64,000 nucleotides of DNA from Salinisphaera sp040361255 (GTDB taxonomy: Bacteria; Pseudomonadota; Gammaproteobacteria; Nevskiales; Salinisphaeraceae): positions 5,765 to 69,764 of the forward strand of contig NZ_APNG01000021.1 in assembly GCF_040361255.1 (NCBI RefSeq), read 5' to 3'. The notes beneath the pieces are model-generated. The model ran no database searches and was not told where the DNA came from. It saw only the letters and a program-made list of their open reading frames with translations. Positions 9,234 to 16,546 of this stretch are shown in pieces; position 1 is the stretch's first letter, and each line of letters opens with the position of its first letter. The position numbers were made by a program, and so were the translations under genes.

Positions 9234-9251
9234 GTATTAATGTATTAATAC
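9234..9251. promoter_or_regulatory. 18-bp AT-rich palindrome
   Basis: GTATTAAT-GT-ATTAATAC has perfect 8-bp arms and sits in the only sizeable gap inside the catabolic operon, 28 bp before the CMD start. It does not match TNGTNNNACNA exactly. It could be a secondary operator or part of an internal promoter. Confidence 0.35.
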
Positions 9252-9265
9252 TAGTCGAAAATTTT

Positions 9266-10696
9266 TTAGCCGCTGCCGTAGCCGATCATGGCCTTGGTTT
9301 CGAGGTATTCGTACAAACCGGCCTCGCCCCACTCGCGGCCGTTGCCGGAATGCCGATAACCGCCGAACGGCGCCTTGAAATCAGCCGGCGGATAATTGAT
9401 ATGCACCTGACCGCCGTTGAGTCGGCGCGCCATGTGACGTGCGCGCTCGATGTCCGTGCTCTGGACATAAGCCGCCAGGCCATAGGCGGTGCCGTTGGCG
9501 ATCGCGACGGCTTCGTCTTCGCTGTCGTAGCCGATGATCGACAGCACCGGGCCGAAGATTTCCTCCCGGGCTATCGTCATGTCGGGCGTGACATCGGCAA
9601 ACACGGTGGGCCTTACGAAATAACCGCGCTCGAGGCCTTGCGGGCGACCCGGCCCGCCGGCGACCAGCCGCGCGCCTTCGTCAATGCCCTGTCGGATCAA
9701 CTGCTGCACGCGCGCGTATTGCGCGCCATTGACCAGCGGGCCGATCTGGGTCGCCGGGTCGTCCGTGGCGCCGACGACATAGCCCGCGGCGGCCGCGGCC
9801 GCCAGATCCGCGATTTCGCCCATCCACTCGCGCGGCACGAGCAAGCGCGTCGGGATCGAGCAGGACTGCCCGGCATTGGTGAAGCAGGCGGCCACCGCCC
9901 GCTCCACCGCCGGTGCCAGCTCGACATCGTCGAGAAACACGTTGGCCGATTTGCCGCCGAGCTCCTGCGCCACGCGCTTGACGGTATCGGCGGCGGTGCG
10001 GGCGACTTCGATACCCGCACGGGTCGAACCGGTGAACGACACCATGTCGATATCGGGATGGGCCGTGATGCGCGCACCCACGTTGGGCCCGTCGCCGTTG
10101 ACCAGATTGAACACGCCGGTCGGCACGCCGGCCTCGTCGAGCACCTCGGCGAACATCAGCGCGCTGATCGCGGAAAATTCGCTAGGCTTGAGCACTACGG
10201 TGCAGCCGGCGGCCAAGGCCGGCGCCACCTTCACCACCACCTGGTTGATCGGCCAGTTCCAGGGGGTGATCAGGCCGCAGACCCCGATGGGCTCGTAGCG
10301 CAACCGCGTCGTACCGCAATCCTGCTCGAAGGCAAAGTGTTCGAGCACCTCGATCAACGGCTCAAGATGCGCGGGCCCGCGGGCGGCCTGCCCGTTCTTG
10401 GCAAAGGTGATGGGCGAGCCCATCTCGCGGCGCATCGCCTCGGCGAACTCGTCATAGCGTGCCCGATACAGCGACAGAATCCGCCGCAGCAACGCAACAC
10501 GCTCGGCGGCCGCTGTCGCCGCAAAATCAGGAAACGCAGCGCGCGCGGCCGCCACGGCCTTGTCAACGTCGGCGCCATTGCCCATGGCGAGCGTGCCCAT
10601 GGGCTGCTCGGTGACCGGGTCGATCAAGGACAAATCGCGCGGCGCGCTCGGCGCGACCCAGGCGCCGTCGATATAGAACTTCGACAAGTCCGGCAT
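9266..10696 (-). CDS. aldehyde dehydrogenase (NAD(P)+)
   Basis: A 476-residue ALDH-superfamily enzyme oxidising an aldehyde intermediate to a carboxylate. The sequence shows the cofactor loop TPWNWPINQ (oxyanion Asn), FTGSTRAG, the general base Glu in QELGGKSANVF and the nucleophile Cys in FTNAGQSC, plus the late EEIFGPVLS motif. Full length for the family. AAGGG before ATG 10696 supports the start. It follows a beta-hydroxyacid dehydrogenase gene by 13 bp. Chemistry in the operon therefore runs alcohol/hydroxyacid to aldehyde to acid. Substrate unknown. Confidence 0.93.
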   Translation of the reverse strand: MPDLSKFYIDGAWVAPSAPRDLSLIDPVTEQPMGTLAMGNGADVDKAVAAARAAFPDFAATAAAERVALLRRILSLYRARYDEFAEAMRREMGSPITFAKNGQAARGPAHLEPLIEVLEHFAFEQDCGTTRLRYEPIGVCGLITPWNWPINQVVVKVAPALAAGCTVVLKPSEFSAISALMFAEVLDEAGVPTGVFNLVNGDGPNVGARITAHPDIDMVSFTGSTRAGIEVARTAADTVKRVAQELGGKSANVFLDDVELAPAVERAVAACFTNAGQSCSIPTRLLVPREWMGEIADLAAAAAAGYVVGATDDPATQIGPLVNGAQYARVQQLIRQGIDEGARLVAGGPGRPQGLERGYFVRPTVFADVTPDMTIAREEIFGPVLSIIGYDSEDEAVAIANGTAYGLAAYVQSTDIERARHMARRLNGGQVHINYPPADFKAPFGGYRHSGNGREWGEAGLYEYLETKAMIGYGSG

Positions 10697-10709
10697 GGGG
10701 CAGGCCCTT

Positions 10710-11579
10710 TTAGTCGTTCTCGTTCAAGAAGCGGTACATTTCGGTGTGGTCGGCGCTCGGTTCGACGCGCTCGGCCACGGCATGCCACGTCTGGATACAG
10801 TGGCGACCGAAGCTCAGCGGGTGATCGACCGACTCGGCCAGCGACGCGGCGATGCCCAGATCCTTGTCCATCAGCCGCAGCGAGAAACCTGAGGCAAAGC
10901 TGTCGTTGAGCATGAACTGCTTGACTTTGTTCTCGGAGGTATTGGTGCGCCCGGTCGAGGCGTTGAGCACGTCCGTCATCACCGACGGATCGATGCCGAA
11001 CCGCCGGCCGACGCCGAGCGCTTCCGCCGTGGCCATCAGCCCGGCCGCCGACACGAAATTATTCAGCGCCTTGGCCGCGTGGCCGGCGCCGGCATCGCCG
11101 ATGTGCAGAATCGACCGCCCCATGGCGTCCAGCACCGGCCGACAAGCCTGCAGCGCCTGCGCCTGGCCGCCGACCAGAATGGATAGCGCGCCTTCGGTCG
11201 CGCGTTTGACGCCGCCGGAGACCGGGGCATCGAGATAAATCAGACCGGCGTCGTGCAAGCGACGCCCCAGCTCGCGCGAACGCACCGGTTCGGACGAGCT
11301 CATATCGATCACCGTCGCGCCGCGCGCCAGCCGATCGGCCCAGCCCTGCGACAGCAACACCTCTTCCACGATGTCCGAATTCGGCAACATCGTGATCAAC
11401 ACATCCAGCGTGCCGGCATTGGCGGGCGTCAACCGGGTCAAGCCCTCCCGACACAGCGCCTCGGTGCGCGCGTCGTCGGCATCCAGCACGGCCACCTGAA
11501 AGCCGGCACGGGCCAGCGCCTGGCTCATCGGACGGCCCATCATGCCCAGGCCGATAAAACCTATCGTTTGCTTGCTCAT
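10710..11579 (-). CDS. beta-hydroxyacid dehydrogenase (3-hydroxyisobutyrate dehydrogenase family), second copy
   Basis: A 289-residue dehydrogenase with the Rossmann motif IGFIGLGMMGRPMS, substrate loop LDAPVSGGVKRATEGALSILVGG and catalytic Lys in GHAAKALNNFVSAAG. A GTG nine bases earlier is in frame, but ATG 11579 has GGGTGA at proper distance and follows the upstream stop by 5 bp, so I chose the ATG. It lies between the NIPSNAP and ALDH genes. It is well diverged from the copy at 6413-7306. Likely oxidises a hydroxyacid to a semialdehyde that the adjacent ALDH could take; the substrate is not identifiable. Confidence 0.88.
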   Translation of the reverse strand: MSKQTIGFIGLGMMGRPMSQALARAGFQVAVLDADDARTEALCREGLTRLTPANAGTLDVLITMLPNSDIVEEVLLSQGWADRLARGATVIDMSSSEPVRSRELGRRLHDAGLIYLDAPVSGGVKRATEGALSILVGGQAQALQACRPVLDAMGRSILHIGDAGAGHAAKALNNFVSAAGLMATAEALGVGRRFGIDPSVMTDVLNASTGRTNTSENKVKQFMLNDSFASGFSLRLMDKDLGIAASLAESVDHPLSFGRHCIQTWHAVAERVEPSADHTEMYRFLNEND

Positions 11580-11584
11580 CGAGA

Positions 11585-11926
11585 TCACCCGGAAATTGGA
11601 TAGCGCAGCGCCGAGAAATCGGTCGGCGCCAGAAAACTGTTTTCGATACGCGCGACGATCGGCTCGTGCCTTTCGGTCTCGTTGCGCTTGGCGATCCAGT
11701 CCTCATCGCTCTGGAACGCGCTCCAACGGGCTTCGCGCTGCGCCATGCTGTCCCACTTGAGCATGTAGGTCAGCGCGTGGTTGTCCTGGCCGACGACGGT
11801 GGTCCAGAAGCCGATCTGCTCGATGCCGTATTTTTCGAAAAAACCCAGCGTCGTGTCGCGAAAGCGAGCCAGCAGCGCCGGCAGGCGGGTGGGGGCGCAA
11901 TAGTAGACGCGCATTTCTACGATCAT
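11585..11926 (-). CDS. NIPSNAP family protein
   Basis: A small ferredoxin-like-fold (dimeric alpha/beta barrel) protein of 113 residues: MIVEMRVYYCAPTRLPALLARF, then FEKYGIEQIGFW and the aromatic core LTYMLKWDSMAQREARW. NIPSNAP proteins are common in bacterial catabolic operons but have no general function; some act as small isomerases or monooxygenase-like proteins. The ATG at 11926 has AGAGG 9 nt before it; translation from further upstream would read through non-conserved sequence. It is the second gene of the operon, 25 bp after the MBL gene. Confidence 0.82.
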   Translation of the reverse strand: MIVEMRVYYCAPTRLPALLARFRDTTLGFFEKYGIEQIGFWTTVVGQDNHALTYMLKWDSMAQREARWSAFQSDEDWIAKRNETERHEPIVARIENSFLAPTDFSALRYPISG

Positions 11927-11951
11927 GGGGTATTGCCTCTCGAGAGAATGG

Positions 11952-12752
11952 TCAGTCTGTAATCGGCGGCAGATCAACACGCGCGATCCAGCCTTCGGTG
12001 TCGTCGGCTGCGGCGGGATAAATCCGCAACACGCGCGGGTCGTGGCCCGGCACGATGTGATCTTCGCTGTCGGCGAGCCGGCGCACGGTGTCGTAGCCGG
12101 CCATCATGTCGCCGATGTTGAATACGACGGGGTAGGCTAGTTCGCGTTCGAGGTTGGCGTAGTAGTGCGCGGCGTCCGAGGCGAGCACCAGCCAGCCCCG
12201 CTGGGTGAACACGCGCAGCACCTGCAAGCCGTCCGAATGGCCGCCGACGCAGTGCAGCGTGATACCGGGGGCGAGCTGATCCACGGGCTCGTGAAACCGC
12301 ACGCGACCGGCGTAGAGCCGGTCGATCATGGCCTTGACGTCTTCGACCGCGAACGGATGCCGCACCGCCTCGTGGCACATGCAACGCCCCGTACAGAACG
12401 CCATCTCGCGGTCCTGCACATGAAACCGCGCGTGGGGAAATAAATCGTGATTGCCGGCGTGGTCGTAATGCATGTGGGTAATGACGACGTCGGGCACGGC
12501 ATCGGGGTCGATACCGATTTTCGCCAGCCCTTGCGCCACCGGATGCACGATCTCGCGACCGCGCTTGGCGGCCATCGCCTCGTCGAAGCCGGTGTCGACC
12601 ACGATCACCCGATCGCGGCCGACGATGGCCCACACGAAATAGTCCATCGGCATGGGCCCGTCATGGATATCGCCGCCGATGAAGTTATCGCGGGCCATGC
12701 GTTCGTGCTGGGCATATTTAATCGCGTAGACGCGATAGGTTTCCGTGGTCAA
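11952..12752 (-). CDS. MBL-fold metallohydrolase (N-acyl homoserine lactonase/lactonase family)
   Basis: A 266-residue dinuclear zinc hydrolase. The motif THMHYDHAGN gives the HxHxDH metal site; further ligands are in LHCVGGHSDG, LASDAAHYY and VPGHDPRV. It resembles the AHL-lactonase branch, whose members also open other lactones, consistent with two CMD proteins in the same operon. I chose a TTG start at 12752 because GGAGGA lies 6 nt before it; an upstream in-frame GTG at 12776 would put that Shine-Dalgarno inside the gene and lacks its own. It is the first gene of the operon, and a FadR-type operator lies about 80 bp upstream. Confidence 0.85.
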   Translation of the reverse strand: MTTETYRVYAIKYAQHERMARDNFIGGDIHDGPMPMDYFVWAIVGRDRVIVVDTGFDEAMAAKRGREIVHPVAQGLAKIGIDPDAVPDVVITHMHYDHAGNHDLFPHARFHVQDREMAFCTGRCMCHEAVRHPFAVEDVKAMIDRLYAGRVRFHEPVDQLAPGITLHCVGGHSDGLQVLRVFTQRGWLVLASDAAHYYANLERELAYPVVFNIGDMMAGYDTVRRLADSEDHIVPGHDPRVLRIYPAAADDTEGWIARVDLPPITD

Positions 12753-12833
12753 AGCGTTTCCTCCGATCTCCAGCACGACTCACCAGTGTTTGGCCGCTGC
12801 CGATCACTACCTGCGATGGTCGCCAAATTAAAA

Positions 12834-12848
12834 TATTGTCATACAATA
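12834..12848. promoter_or_regulatory. FadR-type operator upstream of the catabolic operon
   Basis: TATTGTCATACAATA is a perfect palindrome around a 3-bp centre. Its core TTGTCATACAA (12836-12846) matches the FadR-subfamily consensus TNGTNNNACNA exactly. The site is about 80 bp upstream of the first gene, and the operon ends with a FadR/FCD regulator gene. The rest of the 319-bp gap (12753-13071) holds a possible xthA -10 (TACAAT, 12957-12962) but no gene that I can support. Confidence 0.6.
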
Positions 12849-13071
12849 CTTCAATACGACGAACGTCTTACGCTGCGACGACTCAAGCGTGACGCAGCCA
12901 GCGCCGACCGTAATACCGTCTCCGACCCTCATTGCACCCGAGACATGTCGGGCGGCTACAATGATGCTTTAACCCAACCTGTCGCCGCCGGTCGCGCACG
13001 TCTTTTCAGACGACGCGCCGTTCCCGGCACACCCGGCGGGCGCCCCCCTAAACCGTCTTGGATTCGGACTC

Positions 13072-13845
13072 ATGCGGATTGCGACCTGGAACGTGAACTC
13101 GCTCAACGTGCGCCTGGAACATGTGCTGGCCTGGCTGGAGAAGAACCCGGTCGATGCGCTCGCATTGCAGGAAACCAAGCTCACCGACGACAAGTTTCCG
13201 CAGGATGCGATCCTGGAGGCCGGCTACCAAACCGTATTCACCGGCCAGAAAACCTACAACGGCGTGGCCCTGCTCACGAAAACGCCGGCCGAGCACGTCG
13301 CCTATGCGCTGCCCGGCTTCGAGGATGACCACAAGCGCGTAATCGCGGCCACCGTAAACGGCGTGCGTGTCATCGGTGTGTATTGCCCCAATGGCCAGGC
13401 CCTGGATTCACCCAAGTTCGAATACAAACTGGCCTGGTTCGAAGCACTGGCCAGCTGGCTGAAAAACGAACTGGCGTCACACGACAAGCTGGTGCTCACC
13501 GGCGATTTCAATATCGCCCCACGTCCGGAAGACACCTACGATCCCGACAAATGGGAAGGCCGTATCCTGTGTTCACCGCCCGAGCGCGCCGCCCTGCAGA
13601 CCCTGCTCGATAACGGGCTTGCCGACTGCTGGCGGCTGTTCGACGAACGCGAAGGTCGCCATCGTTTTACCTGGTGGGATTACCGCAACGGCGGCTGGGC
13701 ACGTAATGCCGGGCTGCGTATCGATCACGTGCTGGCCACCCCGGCGCTGGTCGGGGTCTGCCGCGAGTGCAAGGCGCACGTGGGCGAGCGCGGCCGCAAG
13801 CGCCCCTCCGATCATGTGCCGGTGGTCGCCGAGTTCGAGCTATAA
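13072..13845 (+). CDS. xthA: exodeoxyribonuclease III
   Basis: DNA-repair nuclease of 257 residues (3'-5' exonuclease and AP endonuclease). All metal and catalytic motifs of the EEP fold are present: WNVNSL (Asn7), LQETKL (Glu34), YCPNGQ, LTGDFNIAP (Asp and Asn), and the terminal SDHVPV with catalytic His. The start MRIATWNVNS is the family norm. It stands alone, divergent from the MBL operon and convergent with the symporter unit, from which it is separated by a strong hairpin. Confidence 0.95.
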   Translation: MRIATWNVNSLNVRLEHVLAWLEKNPVDALALQETKLTDDKFPQDAILEAGYQTVFTGQKTYNGVALLTKTPAEHVAYALPGFEDDHKRVIAATVNGVRVIGVYCPNGQALDSPKFEYKLAWFEALASWLKNELASHDKLVLTGDFNIAPRPEDTYDPDKWEGRILCSPPERAALQTLLDNGLADCWRLFDEREGRHRFTWWDYRNGGWARNAGLRIDHVLATPALVGVCRECKAHVGERGRKRPSDHVPVVAEFEL

Positions 13846-13858
13846 GATCGGCGTTAGC

Positions 13859-13886
13859 GCTTGCTGCCCGCCTACGGGCAGCAAGC
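13859..13886. terminator. bidirectional hairpin between xthA and the symporter unit
   Basis: GCTTGCTGCCCG and CGGGCAGCAAGC form a perfect 12-bp stem around the loop CCTA. It lies between two convergent genes, 13 bp after the xthA stop and 16 bp after the small peptide stop on the other strand. There is no strong U-tract on either side, so it is terminator-like rather than canonical. Confidence 0.6.
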
Positions 13887-13901
13887 AAACACCTGACCGG
13901 C

Positions 13902-13997
13902 TCAGTCGCGGTACCACAGGGCCAGACCGAGCCCGCAGACCGCCAACGCCCCGATGGTTCCATAGAGCCAGATAGTCATCATTTCGTTGACCCACAT
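13902..13997 (-). CDS. 31-residue single-TM peptide, symporter accessory protein candidate
   Basis: The frame encodes MWVNEMMTIWLYG, then a hydrophobic run IGALAVCGLGLALW ending in YRD: one transmembrane helix with a short polar tail. Its Shine-Dalgarno GGAGGG lies in the last codons of the symporter gene, whose stop is only 3 bp before this ATG, so it should be co-translated with it. Tiny one-helix partners are known beside SSS and NSS symporters (MetS of the MetP system is a studied case), and very short peptides of this shape recur after SSS genes. Role as a symporter subunit is inference from position and shape. Confidence 0.65.
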   Translation of the reverse strand: MWVNEMMTIWLYGTIGALAVCGLGLALWYRD

Positions 13998-14000
13998 GCT

Positions 14001-15473
14001 TCAGCCCTCCTGTGTGGTGAGATGGTGACGGGTGGCGATGCCGACCACGAGCATGACCGTCAGACCGATCAGTACGCCGACCGAGCCGGCGGCCATGGTG
14101 CTCTTGATCGCATCCGTGAACATAATGGCCAGATAGGCGACCAGACCGGCGACCAGGGAATACGAGGCGGCAGCCCGCGTGGCCAAGGCCGGGAAGAACA
14201 GGCTGGCCAGCAACGGCCCGAGCGTGCCCGAGGCCACCCCGGAAATACCCACCCAAATGAACATGCCGATCGACTCGGGGGGATTGAACACGATCAAAGA
14301 CGCGACCACGCCGACTACGATGACCGAAATACGCGACAGCAGCAGCGCCGAGCGTTCCGCTTCGGCCGGCGATTTCTTTATATAGCCACGTCGTACAAGA
14401 ACCTTCAGGTAGATATCGTTGGCCACGATCGTGGACATCACCACGAAAATCCCGTCGGTGGTGGACATAGCCGCGGCGATGATGACCAGGCCGAGAAACG
14501 CCGATACGATCGGCGGGAAGGCGACGGTCACGTACTGGAGCAAACTGGTATCCAGGTTGTCGACGTCAATGGTCACCGCGGCATACAACCCCCCGAATAT
14601 GACCAGCAGGAAGCCAAGCGCCGCCACGATATAGACGATAATCATGCGGCGCATATCTTTCGGGTCCTTGAGCGCCAGCACCTTGTTGAACAGCTGCGGC
14701 TGGGCGGCGAACGCAAACTGGATGATGAAAGCGCCCACGATGGCCGGCACCGAATAGAACACGATCGAATCGGGATTGGTCACGGCCACCAGATTGGGGT
14801 CGCGCGCTTCCAGCGTCTGCGATATTTCGGTCAGCGCGGCGGTGAGGCCGCCGTCGAACATCCAGAACACGGAGACGAACACCAGCACCCCCATGATCAC
14901 CATCAGCAGGGCCTGGGCCGCATCGGTATAGATATCGGCATAGGAACCGCCACCGAACACATAGGCCACCACGATGACGGCGATGAAAACGACGCCGACG
15001 TCGTAAGGCAACCCGAGCAGGGTGTTGAAGATCCAGGCCCCTGCAGCAAACTGTGCGGCGATATAGAAAATGTTGAAAAGACAGATCAACGCGGCGCCGA
15101 CCCGCACGAAGTCGCTGTTATAGCGATCGCCCAGCCAATCGGGCAGCGACAATGACTTCTGACTGATATTCATTGCCCGTGCGCGCTTGGCAATGACGAT
15201 CAAGCCCAGCGGCGAGGCCGCGATCAGGGTCAGGAATATCCAAAGCGATGAAAAGCCCCATTCGTAGGCCCAGCCGGTATAGCCAACGAAAGTCGAGGCG
15301 CTGAAAAAAGTCGCGGCATAGGCCAGACCCAGCACGACCGGCCCCAGCGACGCCCCGGCGATGGAAAAGTCGGCGATGGTGGCGGTTTTCTTGGAGCCGA
15401 TATAGCCGAGCACGGCAATCAGCGCCAAAAATATCACCAGGCCGATCCATATCATTATTCGCGTGTCGTTCAC
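14001..15473 (-). CDS. sodium:solute symporter (SSS family)
   Basis: An inner-membrane Na+-coupled importer of 490 residues with about 13 hydrophobic segments. Family marks include GASLGPVVLGLAYAATFFSASTFVGYTGWAYEWG, the SLPDWLGDRY segment after the third helix, and AAAMSTTDGIFVVMSTIVANDIY in the Na2-site region. The GTG at 15473 has GGGGGAG five bases before it; a further upstream ATG-like start would add an unlikely polar leader. Downstream it is coupled to a 31-residue membrane peptide; upstream on the same strand is a nitrilase-family amidase, suggesting uptake of an amide or carbamoyl compound or its product. Confidence 0.88.
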   Translation of the reverse strand: MNDTRIMIWIGLVIFLALIAVLGYIGSKKTATIADFSIAGASLGPVVLGLAYAATFFSASTFVGYTGWAYEWGFSSLWIFLTLIAASPLGLIVIAKRARAMNISQKSLSLPDWLGDRYNSDFVRVGAALICLFNIFYIAAQFAAGAWIFNTLLGLPYDVGVVFIAVIVVAYVFGGGSYADIYTDAAQALLMVIMGVLVFVSVFWMFDGGLTAALTEISQTLEARDPNLVAVTNPDSIVFYSVPAIVGAFIIQFAFAAQPQLFNKVLALKDPKDMRRMIIVYIVAALGFLLVIFGGLYAAVTIDVDNLDTSLLQYVTVAFPPIVSAFLGLVIIAAAMSTTDGIFVVMSTIVANDIYLKVLVRRGYIKKSPAEAERSALLLSRISVIVVGVVASLIVFNPPESIGMFIWVGISGVASGTLGPLLASLFFPALATRAAASYSLVAGLVAYLAIMFTDAIKSTMAAGSVGVLIGLTVMLVVGIATRHHLTTQEG

Positions 15474-15511
15474 GTTGACTCCCCCAATTTCAGTGATTAT
15501 TAATCCGGCAC

Positions 15512-15540
15512 GAAAACAGCTGGCTTCGTCAGCTGTTTTC
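15512..15540 (-). terminator. hairpin between amidase and symporter genes
   Basis: GAAAACAGCTG and CAGCTGTTTTC form a perfect 11-bp stem with a 7-nt loop. It lies 26 bp after the stop of the nitrilase-family gene and just before the symporter start, so it could end the first transcript or attenuate read-through into the second. Confidence 0.55.
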
Positions 15541-15566
15541 AACGCCTTCCAAGCGATACCGGGTTG

Positions 15567-16418
15567 CTAGAGCAGCCGATCAGTCAGAAAGCGATAACTG
15601 GTGCGGGCAGCGATCAGGTCTTCCCTATCCAGCTCGGCCCTTAGAATTTCGCTGTCGCGCTCACCCGCCGTCGCAAGGATCTGGCCGGTCGGCGCGACGA
15701 TCTGGCTCAGCCCGAGGCGCTCCCAGACACCGGCCTGAGAGCCCATATCGAGGCTTCCGCAGGCGTTGCAGCCCACGACGAAGGCCTGGTTCTGTATCGC
15801 CGTGACCATCGGCAGCGCCGCCCAGTAATCGCGTTTGACGTGCTCGATTCCGACCCCGCCCTTGGCGCCACCGCGCCAGGTGGACGAACAGAACACGATG
15901 ATCTCTGCGCCCTGGTCGGACAGCGCTCGGAAATACTCGGGGAACATCACGTCGTAGCAGATCGCGATACCGATACGTCCGAGCGGACTATCGATTACTT
16001 CGATCGAATCTGCAGGCGTGTAATAGAGCTTTTCCAGACCTGGCAGGTGGACCTTTCGGGTAACCCCGAGCAGACCGTCTGGGCCGATCAATGCGGCGCT
16101 GTTGTAGACCACGCCGGTGGTATCTGCACGCTCGGCGAACCCGACCACGGCATGGGTATTGGCGGCCCGGGCCGCGGCGGCCACACGACCGAGTTCCGGA
16201 CCGTTGAGCTCGATCGTAGCTTCGCGCCAGTAGCGTTCATAGCCGCCGGGTTCGTGCCGGAAAAAACTCGTGATGCCCATTTCAGGAAACACCACGAGTT
16301 CACTGCCACGCTGGCCTTCCTCTTCGAGCCGCTGCTCGATATAGACCAGGTTGGCTTCCATCTGCCCCATGTCGCCGGGCGCGTGCTGCACCACGGATAC
16401 AGCCGTGTTCGCTTTCAT
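15567..16418 (-). CDS. nitrilase-superfamily carbon-nitrogen hydrolase
   Basis: A 283-residue cytosolic amidase. The catalytic triad is visible: Glu46 in VVFPEMG, Lys122 in RKVHLPG and Cys154 in AICYDVMFPE. The family includes N-carbamoylputrescine amidase, N-carbamoyl-amino-acid hydrolases and aliphatic amidases, and the sequence alone does not choose among them. ATG 16418 is taken as start; a TTG two codons earlier is also in frame. It is divergent from a LysR gene across a perfect palindrome that overlaps its ribosome-binding region, so it is almost certainly controlled by that regulator. Confidence 0.85.
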   Translation of the reverse strand: MKANTAVSVVQHAPGDMGQMEANLVYIEQRLEEEGQRGSELVVFPEMGITSFFRHEPGGYERYWREATIELNGPELGRVAAAARAANTHAVVGFAERADTTGVVYNSAALIGPDGLLGVTRKVHLPGLEKLYYTPADSIEVIDSPLGRIGIAICYDVMFPEYFRALSDQGAEIIVFCSSTWRGGAKGGVGIEHVKRDYWAALPMVTAIQNQAFVVGCNACGSLDMGSQAGVWERLGLSQIVAPTGQILATAGERDSEILRAELDREDLIAARTSYRFLTDRLL

Positions 16419-16429
16419 CACCAAGACAT

Positions 16430-16456
16430 CTTCTCGATTGATTCAATATCGAGAAG
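16430..16456. promoter_or_regulatory. 27-bp palindrome, probable LysR operator
   Basis: CTTCTCGAT and ATCGAGAAG are perfect 9-bp arms around a 9-bp spacer. The site lies in the 128-bp region between the amidase and LysR genes; the left arm reaches to 12 bp from the amidase ATG and includes its GAGAAG Shine-Dalgarno. This position suits repression of the amidase gene and autoregulation. Confidence 0.55.
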
Positions 16457-16546
16457 CTAGCCGCTCATGCCGGCCCTGCGATAGATAAAAATCATTACAG
16501 CGCATGTCATAATTTTTACGCTCGTCACTATTCCACCTTGGCTGAC

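Noticed and set aside
9350..10909. 519-codon frame antisense to the aldehyde dehydrogenase gene
   Set aside because: It is the mirror of a gene with intact catalytic motifs and has no recognisable domain.
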